DNA from: Siphonodentalium dalli
Taxonomy: Eukaryota; Mollusca; Scaphopoda; Gadilida; Siphonodentaliidae
Length of the DNA stretch: 64,000 nt
Direction: 5' to 3'
NCBI GenBank assembly: GCA_032622095.1
Contig: CP136061.1
Coordinates: 9,142,447 to 9,206,446, forward strand
The notes beneath the pieces were generated by a model, which was not told the origin of the DNA, ran no database searches, and worked only from the letters and a program-made list of their open reading frames with translations. A program made the position numbers and the translations under genes. The stretch's first letter is position 1; each line of letters begins with the position of its first letter. Positions 46,101 through 57,241 of the stretch are shown here, piece by piece.

Positions 46101-49100
46101 ATAGTTACCGCGGTATACAGATGTCTATCTCTTTATAAACCAGTGTTATATAGTTAACGGGGTATAAAGATGGTCTATCTCTTTGTAAACAAGTGTTACA
46201 TAGTTACTGGAGTATATATATGGTGTATCTCTTTGTAAACAAGTGTTATATAGTTACCGTGGTATAAAGATGGTCTATCTCTTTGTAAACAAGTGTTATA
46301 TAGTTACCGGGGTTTAAAGATGGTCTATCTCTTTGTAAACAAGTGTTATATAGTTACCGGGGTATTAAGATGGTCTATCTCTTTGTAAACAAGTCTTATA
46401 TAAATACCGGGGTAAAAAGATGGTCTATCTCTTTGTAAACAATTGTTATATAGTTACTGTGGTATGGAGATGGTCTATATCTTTGTAAATAAGTGTTATA
46501 TAGTTACCGGTGTATAAAGATGGTCTGTCTCTTTGTAAACAAGTGTTATATAGTTACCGGGGTATAAAGATTGTCTATCTCTTTATAAACAAGTGTTATA
46601 TAATTACCGGGGTATAAAGATGGTCTATCTCTTTGTAAACAAGTGTTACATAGTTACTGGAGTATATATATGGTCTATCTCTTTGTAAACAAGTGTTATA
46701 TAGTTACCGTGGTATAAAGATGGTCTATCTCTTTGTAAACAAGTGTTATATAGTTACCGGGGTTTAAAGATGGTCTATCTCTTTGTAAACAAGTGTTATA
46801 TAGTTACCGGGGTATGAAGATGGTCTATCTCTTTATAAACAAGTGTTATATAGTTACCGGGGTATAAAGATGGTCTATCTCTTTGTAGGCAAGTGTTATA
46901 TAGTTACATGGGTATAAAGAAGGTCTATCTCTTTGTAAACAAATGTCATATAGTTACCGGGTATGAAGATGGTCTATCTCTTTGTAAACAAGTGTTAAAT
47001 AGCTACTGCGGTATAAAGATGGTCTATCTCTTTGTAAACAAGTGTTATATAGTTACCGGGGTATAACGATGGTCTATCTCTTTGTAAACAAGTGTTATAT
47101 AGTTACCGGGGTATAAAGATGGTCTATCTCTGTGTAAACAAGTGTTATATAGTTACCGCGGTATAAAGATGGTCTATCTCTTTATAAACCAGTGTTATAT
47201 AGTTAACGGGGTATAAAGATGGTCTATCTCTTTGTAAACAAGTGTTACATAGTTACTGGAGTATATATATGGTCTATCTCTTTGTAAACATGTGTTATAT
47301 AGTTACCGTGGTATAAAGATGGTCTATCTCTTTGTAAACAAGTGTTATATAGTTACCGGGGTATAGAGATGGTCTATCTCTTTGTAAGCAAGTGTTATAT
47401 AGTTACCGGGGTATGAAGATGGTATATTTCTTTGTAAACAAGTGTTATATAGTTACATGGGTATAAAGAAGGTCTATCTCTTTGTAAACAAATGTTATAT
47501 AGTTACCGGGTATGAAGATGGTCTATCTCTTTGTAAGCAAGTGTTAAATAGTTACCGGGGTATAAAGATGGTCTATCTCTTTGTAAACAAGTGTTATATA
47601 GTTACCGGGGTATAAAGATGGTCTATCACTTTGTAAACAAGTGTTATATTGTTACCGGGGTATAAAGATGGTCTATCTCTGTGTAAACAAGTGTTATATA
47701 GTTACCGCGGTATACAGATGGTCTATCTCTTTATAAACCAGTGTTATATAGTTAACGGGGTATAAAGATGGTCTATCTCTTTGTAAACAAGTGTTACATA
47801 GTTACTGGAGTATATATATGGTGTATCTCTTTGTAAACAAGTGTTATATAGTTACCGTGGTATAAAGATGGTCTATCTCTTTGTAAACAAGTGTTATATA
47901 GTTACCGGGGTTTAAAGATGGTCTATCTCTTTGTAAACAAGTGTTATATAGTTACCGGGGTATTAAGATGGTCTATCTCTTTGTAAACAAGTGTTATATA
48001 GTTACCGGGGTATAAAGATGGTCTATCTCTTTGTAAACAATTGTTATATAGTTACTGTGGTATGGAGATGGTCTATATCTTTGTAAGTAAGTATTATATA
48101 GTTACCGGTGTATAAAGATGGTCTGTCTCTTTGTAAACAAGTGTTATATAGTTACCGGGGTATAAAGATTGTCTATCTCTTTATAAACAAGTGTTATATA
48201 ATTACCGGGGTATAAAGATGGTCTATCTCTTTGTAATCAAGTGTTACATAGTTACTGGAGTATATATATGGTCTATCTCTTTGTAAACAAGTGTTATAAA
48301 GTTACCGTTGTATAAAGATGGTCTATCTCTTTGTAAACAAGTGTTATATAGTTACCGGGGTTTAAAGATGGTCTATCTCTTTGTAAACAAGTGTTATATA
48401 GTTACCGGGGTATGAAGATGGTCTATCTCTTTATAAACAAGTGTTATATAGTTACCGGGGTATAAAGATGGTCTATCTCTTTGTAAGCAAGTGTTATATA
48501 GTTACCGGGGTATGAAGATGGTATATCTCTTTGTAAACAAGTGTTATATAGTTACATGGGTATAAAGAAGGTCTATCTCTTTGTAAACAAATGTTATATA
48601 GTTACCGGGTATGAAGATGGTCTATCTCTTTGTAAACAAGTGTTAAATAGTTACCGGGGTATAAAGATGGTCTATCTCTTTGTAAGCAAGTGTTATATAG
48701 TTACCGGGGTATGAAGATGGTATATCTCTTTGTAAACAAGTGTTATATAGTTACATGGGTATAAAGAAGGTCTATCTCTTTGTAAACAAATGTTATATAG
48801 TTACCGGGTATGAAGATGGTCTATCTCTTTGTAAACAAGTGTTAAATAGTTACCGGGGTATAAAGATGGTCTATCTCTTTGTAAACAATTGTTATATAGT
48901 TACCGGGGTATAAAGATGGTCTATCTCTTTGAAAACAAGTGTTATATAGTTACCGGGGTATAAAGATGGTCTATCTCTGTGTAAACAAGTGTTATATAGT
49001 TACCGCGGTATAAAGATGGTCTATCTCTTTATAAACCAGTGTTATATAGTTAACGGGGTATAAAGATGGTCTATCTCTTTGTAAACAAGTGTTACATAGT

Positions 49101-49114
49101 TACTGGAGTATATA
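40168..49114. repeat. 50-bp satellite, left array, about 179 units
   Basis: Consensus: ATAAAGATGGTCTATCTCTT, then TGTAAACAAGTGTTATATAG, then TTACCGGGGT. Variant units (GGTATGACGG, GTTACATGGGTATAAAGAAG, GGAGTATATATATGG, TTATAAACCAGTG) recur in fixed order, giving higher-order structure. The segment from about 40690 to 43735 is repeated almost exactly at 43735-46780: the GGTATGACGGTGG marker is at 40721 and 43766, and the AAGATGATCTATC marker is offset by the same 3,045 bp. Confidence 0.97.
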
Positions 49115-49440
49115 GATAATTTATAAAGTAAATATTTTTATGCCAGTCACAGCCCTCATTATTGACACAGCCCTAATTAATAACATACTGTTTACAGTAT
49201 GAAAGTTTCCCGCCAGGCATAGCCTTCACACATTCTAAGAAACTTAATACATGGCGGGATTACCTCATGTTATTTGTTTGGGAACCAATAACTAGGAAGC
49301 AATTATAGCTCTAGCCAATAAGCAGCCTGCTGATTCCGAGAATAATTCGCGCGGAAATTTTATAGCGTCTTAGAATCAGTCACCAGTTTTCTTTCTCAGC
49401 ATAAAGACTAACTTTTCCAGATCTCCAAAAAATATTTTAA
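49114..49440 (+). repeat. Ngaro split direct repeat A1
   Basis: Starts AGATAATTTATAAAGTAAAT and ends CTCCAAAAAATATTTTAA. Nearly identical to A2 at 56107-56433; the visible difference is GCGCGGAAAT against GCGCGGGAAT. Probably holds the element's promoter, since it precedes the ORFs. Confidence 0.95.
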
Positions 49441-49516
49441 AACTTAATACTTAATCTGTTAAAATTTCTTGTGTTAATTTAAACACATCGTTGTTAACAC
49501 TGTTCTTGACGTCGAC

Positions 49517-50266
49517 GTGTTGAAGAAGTTGTTAGAAGAAGTTTGCTTGCTGCGGATTTCGCATCATCAACAGGTGAGTTTATTTGGAAGACCGGTCATG
49601 ACTATCAAAGTTTTGATTTTTGGGTCATCGCACGTTGTCTGGTTCGCTCGCTATCTCCATAACAAGTCGACCACGGCTTCGGCACCCTTTCTCGAAGATT
49701 TCCGTAAGGAGTTAGGACTCCAAGACGAGCACGTGGTTGTTAGGATGTTTGGCACCAGTGGGCTTAATGTAGCGAACATTGACGCTAAAATGCGGTCGCG
49801 CGTGTGTCGTTTTCAACCCGAGATTTTGGTAATAATTTGCGGTGGAAACGATCTGTCGTGCCGAGACTCGTCTGTGGTGTATCGTGACTTTGTAACCGTA
49901 GTCGATTCCTTGGTTCGGCAAACCCCGTCGATTCGCAATGTTACAGTTATGGAGTGTCTGCAACGTACGAAAATTCGTCTCCCAGGTCCATTACGTGCTG
50001 ATTCACAGGACCCTTCGATTGTGGCCGAATATAATGGAAGAGTTTCTGAGCTAAATTTGGAGCTTCTGTCGCACTTAAGAGAGGTGTCTCTGCGTGTACA
50101 TTATGTCCGTTTGCGCCGTCTTTCTAATTTTGTGCGCGACTTTCCGGCGGAATTTCTACGGGATGGCATTCATCTCAACGACAAGGCTATGCGTCGTTTC
50201 AAGCGATGTATTCAAATGGTTGTCACCAATGCGTTAGCTGCAATGGGTGCACGTTTACGTACATAG
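49517..50266 (+). CDS. Ngaro ORF1, SGNH-hydrolase-like protein
   Basis: 249 codons, intact. An internal Met at 49598 (MTIKVLIFGSSHVV) is a plausible alternative start that begins right at the fold. Blocks of the SGNH/GDSL hydrolase family are visible: GSSHV near residues 35-40 (Ser nucleophile), FGTSG (block II Gly), GGNDL (block III Asn), and DGIHLND near the C-terminus (catalytic Asp and His). Such ORFs are known as accessory genes of some metazoan Ngaro elements and as esterases in some LINEs; their role is unresolved. It lies between A1 and the Gag-like ORF. Oddly, a good donor-like site (AACAG|GTGAGT at 49573/49574) falls inside its first codons. Confidence 0.85.
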   Translation: MLKKLLEEVCLLRISHHQQVSLFGRPVMTIKVLIFGSSHVVWFARYLHNKSTTASAPFLEDFRKELGLQDEHVVVRMFGTSGLNVANIDAKMRSRVCRFQPEILVIICGGNDLSCRDSSVVYRDFVTVVDSLVRQTPSIRNVTVMECLQRTKIRLPGPLRADSQDPSIVAEYNGRVSELNLELLSHLREVSLRVHYVRLRRLSNFVRDFPAEFLRDGIHLNDKAMRRFKRCIQMVVTNALAAMGARLRT

Positions 50267-50329
50267 TTAGCTGTGCTCGTGAAATTACTTGAGGAAAAGC
50301 TCTAACTGGGCTCATTTGTCCATGATATG

Positions 50330-50720
50330 GACGTTATTATTAGTTCCATATTATTTCGGCGACGATATATAAATTCACGAACAAGTGCTGCTTTACTTAG
50401 GACGATCTATTTATAGCGACAAGATTTCCGGTCTTATGACGTCATGGTAGTGCGTCTTAATTTAGTAACATAGAGGGCGCTTGGTTGTCGGTAACTAATT
50501 TTAGTAACAATGAAACCAGCTTTTACAAACTTATTTATAGTTACAAAATGGCCGCGTCTGACGTCATTTGTTGTTCTCAATATAGTAACAGGATTGCTTT
50601 GTAGCGGCGCGATCGTCTTTGTTTTCCATAGTTATTTATAGTATCAAGATGGCCGTGTATGATATCATTTGATGTTCTTAATTTAGTAACAACATGGAGT
50701 CGTTTTGTTTTGATTGCGCC
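50330..50720 (+). repeat. Degenerate tandem repeat inside the Ngaro element, 3-4 copies
   Basis: Recurring TTATTTATAG..ACAA(G)ATGGCCG, TGACGTCAT and TTCT(C/T)AATTTAGTAACA blocks, about 115 bp apart. TGACGTCA occurs in at least one copy and is a CRE-like site. Lies in the non-coding region after the SGNH ORF. Confidence 0.68.
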
Positions 50721-50747
50721 TTTTGGGGTCGCCTTTGGCGTCTTACA

Positions 50748-50942
50748 TTTTAAAAATAATTATTTAATCATGGTTTTAGCTGGGAATAAATTACCAACAT
50801 TTTATTCTTCAGTGTTTAATTACATTATTTAATTACATTGCTAAAATTAAAAAAAATAATTATTTCATCATGGTTTTAGCTGGGAATAAGTTACCAACAT
50901 TTTAATTTCGGTGTTTAATTACATTAATTAATTATATTGCTT
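50748..50942 (+). repeat. Two-copy tandem repeat inside the Ngaro element
   Basis: AATAATTATTTAATCATGGT, TTTAGCTGGGAATAA and TTACCAACATTTTA occur twice, about 107 bp apart. The remaining 50943-51540 shows no clear feature. Confidence 0.8.
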
Positions 50943-51659
50943 ATCTCATTCTGTTAAAAAGAGATATTATTACAGAGTGGCACTTCTTCTTCAAACTTTC
51001 CGTGAGTCTCAGTTATACAACTGGGTTAATTATTTAGAAACTATTTCGTTTGGGCTTCTCACGGAGTTTGTTGAGGTTATTATTATATTTCAGTGCTTAT
51101 CTCATTACTGTGTTTTTGAAAGCCCTTGTATGTTACCTTTGGTCGACAGACTCACTGGCCCTCAGTCTATGGCTGATTTATAATATTAATTTGGTGTGCT
51201 AATTGAAATTAAATGATGTTCAGTGGGTCTGTCTGGAAACTGAAGCTTTATAACATGTATGACTCCTACCTCCCTGTCCTCTTGCCGCTCCCTGACTACA
51301 GGGTTATTAATCTGGGCACCTGCGGTTCAAGAGAGATGGGGCTAATCTTTACCTTGGTAGCTGTCATTTAGCCCCCCCCTCCCACATTAATTTTATTGCC
51401 AAGCAATGCTGAATAGAGCATACATGAGTAACTGATTTATTTCTAGTTGGTTTGTAACCACTCAACTGAAATCAACTTATTACCTTTAATTGCCAGCCCA
51501 TAGCGGCGATAGGAAATCATATGTCAAGGCGGGGTTTTTATTTTGCCAATGTGTGCGGTTTCACCCTTGCTTGGCCTTTTAACATGTTCTGGGGAGGGGG
51601 GGTTGCTGCTGTTCAGCAGAACTCTTTTACTGGCACTTATTATTTTTGAACTTTCAGTC

Positions 51660-52847
51660 ATGCCGAAGGCTTCAAAAAAGACGAGGCATCTCAACAAGGA
51701 AAAATCCTCACAACGGTTAACTCGCGGGCAGAAACGAGCGGAAGAGTTAAATGATGGACTTTCACACATTTATCAGGTGGATGTTGGTGGCATAGGGGAT
51801 ATTATGCACAGCAGTGCAGGACTACATTCTTCGCCTGGTATAGGGATTGATGGAGAGCCGATACCTGGCTCAAGTGGACTCCAGACCACAGGGCTATCTA
51901 CGGCCACAGGGCTATCTGCGGAGCCCTTGCTAAACATTCCGGAAAATCTGTCTATAACTGTTAAACATTCTTTGATAGTGGAGCTGGAGGCGGCAGCAGC
52001 AAAGCTTCGCCGCGAAACACAGCAGGGGGATACCTCCCACATGGGAATATCTGACGGTACGTTGGGTAGCCACGAAATGCAGGACCCCATTGGTCACACT
52101 GGCATGCCCCGGGTTGGTCAATCTGCCCCGATGGCTATATGTTCTGGTCCTTTAGCTGCCCATGTTAACCTGGCACTGAGAACCAGAATATGGAACGAGG
52201 AGTTTGTTGAGTTGTCCTCTTTATTGGACAACAATAATACGCCTCAGTACACTGTTTCGTTCGATCCATCGGGGGAGTGGCCTATCCGGTGCATTCCGAA
52301 ACCAAGTAAGCAAATTGCATCAATAGATCAATGGATTTCTGCCTTTGAAATTTTTCAAGACATTTATATTTTGAGGAATCCACATCAGTCCAGGGCTTTG
52401 GTAAAATATCAAAATCAGATCCGGACGTTGGCGCAGGACAAGGCTGATTGGCTCATGTACGACAGGCAATTCAGAATGCTCAAACAGGTTGACCATTCAC
52501 TGGCATGGGATGCTTTGCATCTAGTGCTTTTTGTTAAAGCTACTCGGCAGCCATTACCTGTAATTACAAATCGCCCTCAGCCTAGTCCTTACAAACAGTC
52601 CGGATCTTATTCACGGTCTCCATCTCAAAATTCTCCACCTTTTCCTAAAGGTTTCTGTTTCAAATACCATAACACTGGAATTTGTAATGGCTGCAAATTT
52701 TCGCATCAATGTTTCGTGTGTAATAAGGAGCATCCATTCATAAGATGTGCCAGCAAATCTGAGTGGTTTCGGAATCCCTTTCGTGGGAACAACCGAGGTT
52801 TTCGAGCCTCCCAAAACCACTCACAACAAACCTCGGCGAAGAAATGA
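51660..52847 (+). CDS. Ngaro Gag-like protein with Cys/His motifs
   Basis: 395 codons from MPKASKKTRHLNKE. The same frame is open from 51543, but the hydrophobic 39-residue extension looks non-coding, and the ATG sits 2 bp after an acceptor-like TTTTTGAACTTTCAG. The N-terminus is very basic, the middle is Gly/Ser-rich, and a region around FEIFQDIYILRNPHQSRALV resembles the helical core of DIRS-order Gag-like proteins. Near the C-terminus, FCFKYHNTGICNGCKFSHQC and CFVCNKEHPFIRC provide clustered Cys/His zinc-binding motifs expected for RNA binding. Its last 100 bp overlap the pol frame, which lies in another frame. Confidence 0.82.
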   Translation: MPKASKKTRHLNKEKSSQRLTRGQKRAEELNDGLSHIYQVDVGGIGDIMHSSAGLHSSPGIGIDGEPIPGSSGLQTTGLSTATGLSAEPLLNIPENLSITVKHSLIVELEAAAAKLRRETQQGDTSHMGISDGTLGSHEMQDPIGHTGMPRVGQSAPMAICSGPLAAHVNLALRTRIWNEEFVELSSLLDNNNTPQYTVSFDPSGEWPIRCIPKPSKQIASIDQWISAFEIFQDIYILRNPHQSRALVKYQNQIRTLAQDKADWLMYDRQFRMLKQVDHSLAWDALHLVLFVKATRQPLPVITNRPQPSPYKQSGSYSRSPSQNSPPFPKGFCFKYHNTGICNGCKFSHQCFVCNKEHPFIRCASKSEWFRNPFRGNNRGFRASQNHSQQTSAKK

Positions 52848-54441
52848 AATTGTCACACCAATTGACCATAGAGTACTGCATATTTGGCTTCAGGGGTATG
52901 ATATGGGGCTGAGTAAATTTTTGGTGGATGGGTTTATATCTGGCTTTTCATTGGGGTGTCAGGGTATTGAATCATCTCTCCGGGCCCCAAATTTGAAGTC
53001 TGCATCCGAATTTCCACATGTTATGGATGCTAAGATTGCTAAAGAGATAGCTGCAGGTCGTATTGCAGGACCTTTTGATGCCCCCCCCCCCCTCTACCGA
53101 ATTTTCATATTTCACCTTTTGGTGTTGTTCCCAAAAAGACACCTGGAGAATTCAGAGTGATCCACCATCTTTCCCACCCTGCTGGTCATTCTGTCAATGA
53201 CGGAATACCACAGGACAAGTCAGCAGTAAATTACGCTTCAATCCAAGACGCCATTGCACTCATAAAACAAATAGGAATTGGATCCTTTATTTGTCGCTTG
53301 GATATAAAAAATGCTTTCTCTAACTTACCCATAAGACTAGGTGATCAACATTTACTTGGTTTCAATTGGCGTGACAATTTCTATTATGGCAAAACATTGC
53401 CTATGGGTTGTAGTTCATCATGCTATTTATTTGAGTGTTTCAGCACTGCTTTGGAGTGGATTGTCAAAGAGAAATTAAAAATACATGCGGTAACTTACTA
53501 TCTGGATGATTTTTGCTTCATATTTAAGTCAGTAGAGGAGGCCACATACTCAATAAAGTTGTTCTTGAAGTTATGTGACCTCATCGGTGTCCCTATCTGT
53601 CATGAGAAGACTCTGGGCCCTGCTACAACTTTGGAATATTTGGGCATTGAATTAGATACCGTGAAAATGGAGGCACGATTACCTATAGATAAGTTACAGA
53701 AGTGCCAAGCAGAAATATCACAGCTTCTTCAAGCTGAGAAGGCTACATTGAAACAACTGCAATCTATTATAGGGACCCTCAACTTTGCATGCTGTTGTTC
53801 TACCGGGACGGGTATTTTTACGCAGGCTAATCAATCTATCAATGAAAGTACATCACCCGTCACACAGGGTGAGGTTGACTATAGAGGTTAAAAATGATTT
53901 GAAGCTTTGGCTGACCTTTCTTCAGAATTTCAATGGGAAAACATTCTTTTTTGAAGAAAAATGGGTTTCGGACAAAAAATTGCACTTGTTCACGGATGCT
54001 AGTACATCCTGGGGCTATGGGGCTATATTTGGGTCAGATTGGCTCTTGGGTGAGTGGCCATTGGCAGCAAAATCGTTGAATATTGCAGTTTTAGAGTTAT
54101 ACCCTATCGTAATTGCAATAAAAATTTGGGGACATCGACTCCGAAATCATAAAATTATCATACATTCCGACAACACAACAGTAGTGGCCATAATCAATGA
54201 GCAGACTACAGCTAATCATGCTCTCCTTGCCCTTCTCAGACAATTGGTTTTGGACACCTTAAAATTCAATGTTTTGATTAGAGCTGTCCATGTGCAAGGA
54301 ATTAAAAACACCTTACCTGATTTGCTTTCGAGATTTCAGGTGGCAAAATTCAAGGATCTGGCACCATGGGCCAAGGCTCAACCAACACCAGTGCCCAATC
54401 GGATGAGTATAAACAAATTACTAGCACTGTCAGATTCCTGA
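52747..54441 (+). pseudogene. Ngaro reverse transcriptase/RNase H, broken by two frameshifts
   Basis: Three consecutive frames form one pol region. The first runs to a 12-C run at 53081-53092, where the frame changes; the second carries RT motifs RLDIKNAFSNLPI (first catalytic Asp), LPMGCSSSCYLF and YYLDDFCF (YxDD) up to about 53795; the third carries RNase H motifs LFTDASTSWGYGA (Asp), LELYPIV (Glu), HSDNTTV (Asp) and LPDLLSR (Asp). First and third frames are the same phase, so the two shifts compensate. This may be genuine decay or, at the C-run, a sequencing error. The end overlaps the recombinase ORF by 76 bp. No methyltransferase domain was seen. Confidence 0.88.
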
Positions 54442-55316
54442 TGAGTCATGCACTAGCTCCATCCACACAAAGGTCATATAGTAAATTCTGGAATATGTTC
54501 TTAGGTTTTTGTGAGCAATATCAGTTATCTTCTCGAATCCCGATTCCAATTAATAGTATTGGTCTTTTTGTTGCTCACCTTTTCAACAAACATTACAGCA
54601 TAGCAACTGTAAGGACAATATTATCGGTTATTGCTTATAAGCACAAAATGTCTCAATTTAAGGACCCCTCTCAGGAATTTTGTGTCAAAAAATTGTTGAC
54701 AGGTTTCCAAAACATACGTCCAGGTGGTGATTTACGCATGCCTATAACTCTGACTCAGTTACATAGAATGTTGGATGTTCTACCAAGATGTCTTCCGATC
54801 AGTTCTCAAGTATTACTATTTCGGGCTATGTTTGCTTTAGCATTTTTTGCGCTTGCACGTATCGGGGAATTGTGTCGAACAAGCACGCATGTCTGCAATA
54901 TTTAGCTTTTTTCGGATGTGACAATCTATCCAGCTGAGCTAGTGGTTGCTTTTAAAAATTTCAAGCATAACCATTCCCATCAAACTCATTTCATATCAAT
55001 TAAAAAACAGTCGGTGGCATCAAAATGCCCTTATTCTATCATATGCGAATACATTACTTTCCGTGGACCACAGAATGGTCCATTCTTTTGCTCGCCAAGT
55101 GGCAGTAGTATTTCCCGGAAAGAATTTGATTTTATTCTTGTCACAGTGCTCAAATTTCTCAATCTTGATGAAAAATTGTATAAATCTCATAGCTTCCGTA
55201 TCGGTGGTGCTTGCTTAGCAGCCAAACAAGGTTTTTCAGATGCACAAATAAGAATGTTGGGTCGCTGGAAATCGGACGCATTCAAAAAATATATTCGCCC
55301 ACCCGCACTTATTTGA
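54366..55316 (+). pseudogene. Ngaro tyrosine recombinase with one in-frame stop
   Basis: About 316 codons with a TAG at 54903-54905; reading resumes in the same frame. An N-terminal SAM-like core-binding part (LAPSTQRSYSKFWNMFLGFC) precedes the catalytic domain: Arg in ALARIGELCR, then SHSFRIGGA (His-x-x-Arg) and MLGRWKSDAFKKYIRP with the Tyr nucleophile. All R-H-R-Y residues are present. This enzyme integrates circular cDNA in DIRS-order elements. The single stop would inactivate it unless bypassed. Confidence 0.88.
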
Positions 55317-55832
55317 ACCAACTGCTGGACATCTTGGTATCAATATCCATTCTTCTTAGATTTGAGGCAAATTACTAGTGGATAGTAACATTGCCCCATT
55401 GGGTATTGCCGAGACTTACCAGCAATGGTATCTAATGGAACCTCGACAGCATCCCTTCATGTAGCTCATGGGGATTTTGTTGTTGAGTTTTTTATTGGGT
55501 ACTCACATATTGCACATTATATGGCAGGAATTACCGACAATGTATTTAGTTGCCATGGTTACCCAACAGACTGGTATAAATTTGCATTGTTGTATCACAA
55601 CATCAGTTATCATCGGTGAGGTCATCGAAATAAATCTCTCCCACTATCTTTTCATGTAGCTCATGGAGTAGTGGGGGTCATCTGAGGTAATCATATTAGG
55701 GTATAGCGATGGGGGGATTTTATTTCAGCAATGTTTGTTAGCCACATCATATCTCCTTCTTGTCAACTTCTACTTCATGCAGGTCTTGCTTTTGTGGCTG
55801 TAATGCTGGTCCATCTTAAGCTACCAGCATTG
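55317..55832 (+). other. Ngaro non-coding segment between recombinase and B1
   Basis: No domain is recognisable. Two TCATGTAGCTCATGG copies (near 55458 and 55653) and short open frames only. Confidence 0.5.
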
Positions 55833-56107
55833 TGGCGCTTTACACCCACAAACAGTATTTCACTCAAAATTTTATCATGGTCTGATTCACCTAATGGACA
55901 TTTAGATTTCTTCAAAAAATATTACCATGATTAATTCGTAGCCAGCAACAAGGACTTTTAATCAGTTGACACCTTTGAGTGATTTTGGCGAATAAAATTA
56001 TTTCGTCGGACCGCATACTCTAGTCTATTAGTTTCTTCACTCCTTGGGGTATATTAACCTTCTTCAAATGAAGAACCTTCATTTAGTAGGCAAGGGAGTG
56101 GCATAAA
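55833..56107 (+). repeat. Ngaro split direct repeat B1
   Basis: Starts TGGCGCTTTACACCCACAAA and ends GGGAGTGGCATAAA. Repeated at 56967-57241. It abuts A2, creating GCATAAAGATAATTT, which should equal the junction of a circular intermediate. Confidence 0.95.
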
Positions 56108-56433
56108 GATAATTTATAAAGTAAATATTTTTATGCCAGTCACAGCCCTCATTATTGACACAGCCCTAATTAATAACATACTGTTTACAGTATGAAAGTT
56201 TCCCGCCAGGCATAGCCTTCACACATTCTAAGAAACTTAATACATGGCGGGATTACCTCATGTTATTTGTTTGGGAACCAATAACTAGGAAGCAATTATA
56301 GCTCTAGCCAATAAGCAGCCTGCTGATTCCGAGAATAATTCGCGCGGGAATTTTATAGCGTCTTAGAATCAGTCACCAGTTTTCTTTCTCAGCATAAAGA
56401 CTAACTTTTCCAGATCTCCAAAAAATATTTTAA
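56107..56433 (+). repeat. Ngaro split direct repeat A2
   Basis: Second copy of A1, directly after B1. Followed by 533 bp (56434-56966) of non-coding sequence without recognisable domains before B2. Confidence 0.95.
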
Positions 56434-56966
56434 CCCTCCCGCCCTACCCTTATCATATTGAGATTGCAAGGAGGAGATACTCATGAAGTTGGCAGGGATG
56501 TGAGAACGTGGGCATCAATAATCGAACATCTGTCTTTAAATCAATCTAACGGTACAACCAAGTCAATAGCATGTAGTTGTTCAGTCTAAACTTTGGAAAA
56601 ACACTTTAATTTTGTCCAATGTCCTCACATCCCTGACTTTATATTGTATATATGTATTGTTTTCATCACAATGTCAAATGTCTGATCGATTTGTTTCACG
56701 CTGTACTGTTAAATTATAATCTACATTCTGTTGAAATTTTATGTTATACATTGTACTGATTATTATGTTCAATTGTTTTTGGGCATTTAGAGTTTTGAAG
56801 GAGTTTCCGAATGAATGTGTTGCATTATGGCAATCTTTCCATGTATAGTTTGTGGGAAGCTCCTTCAGATCTCCATGTTTGGTCCTTGATAGTCATAGCT
56901 TTCCCTGCTACAAAATATACATAAAGAGTCCTCAGGGTTTTGTAGCTGTGACTATATGCTGGCTTT

Positions 56967-57241
56967 TGGCGCTTTACACCCACAAACAGTATTTCACTCA
57001 AAATTTTATCATGGTCTGATTCACCTAATGGACATTTAGATTTCTTCAAAAAATATTACCATGATTAATTCGTAGCCAGCAACAAGGACTTTTAATCAGT
57101 TGACACCTTTGAGTGATTTTGGCGAATAAAATTATTTCGTCGGACCGCATACTCTAGTCTATTAGTTTCTTCACTCCTTGGGGTATATTAACCTTCTTCA
57201 AATGAAGAACCTTCATTTAGTAGGCAAGGGAGTGGCATAAA
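56967..57241 (+). repeat. Ngaro split direct repeat B2 (3' end)
   Basis: Copy of B1 that ends at the satellite: GGCATAAA|TATGGTC. It contains AATAAAATTATTTCG, which could provide a polyadenylation hexamer. Confidence 0.95.

Larger units (their letters stand above)
49115..57241 (+). mobile_element. Complete Ngaro-type tyrosine-recombinase retrotransposon, 8.1 kb
   Basis: Split direct repeats in the order A1 (49114-49440), ORFs, B1 (55833-56107), A2 (56107-56433), B2 (56967-57241). Both pairs have equal lengths (327 and 275 bp), and the A copies appear to differ at a single base. The encoded order SGNH hydrolase, Gag-like, RT/RNase H, tyrosine recombinase fits Ngaro/DIRS-order elements; I saw no DDE integrase and no LTRs. 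The flanks join seamlessly as satellite (GGAGTATATA|TATGGTC), so there is no target duplication, as expected for tyrosine-recombinase integration. Confidence 0.93.

Noticed and set aside
51543-51659. N-terminal extension of the Gag-like ORF
   Set aside because: The 39 residues upstream of MPKASKK look like chance open frame over a polypyrimidine tract and acceptor-like site; the later ATG was preferred.
49115-57241. LTR retrotransposon or Crypton
   Set aside because: Repeats are split A1/B1A2/B2 rather than terminal LTRs, and RT/RNase H is present, which Cryptons lack; the tyrosine recombinase places it in the DIRS order.
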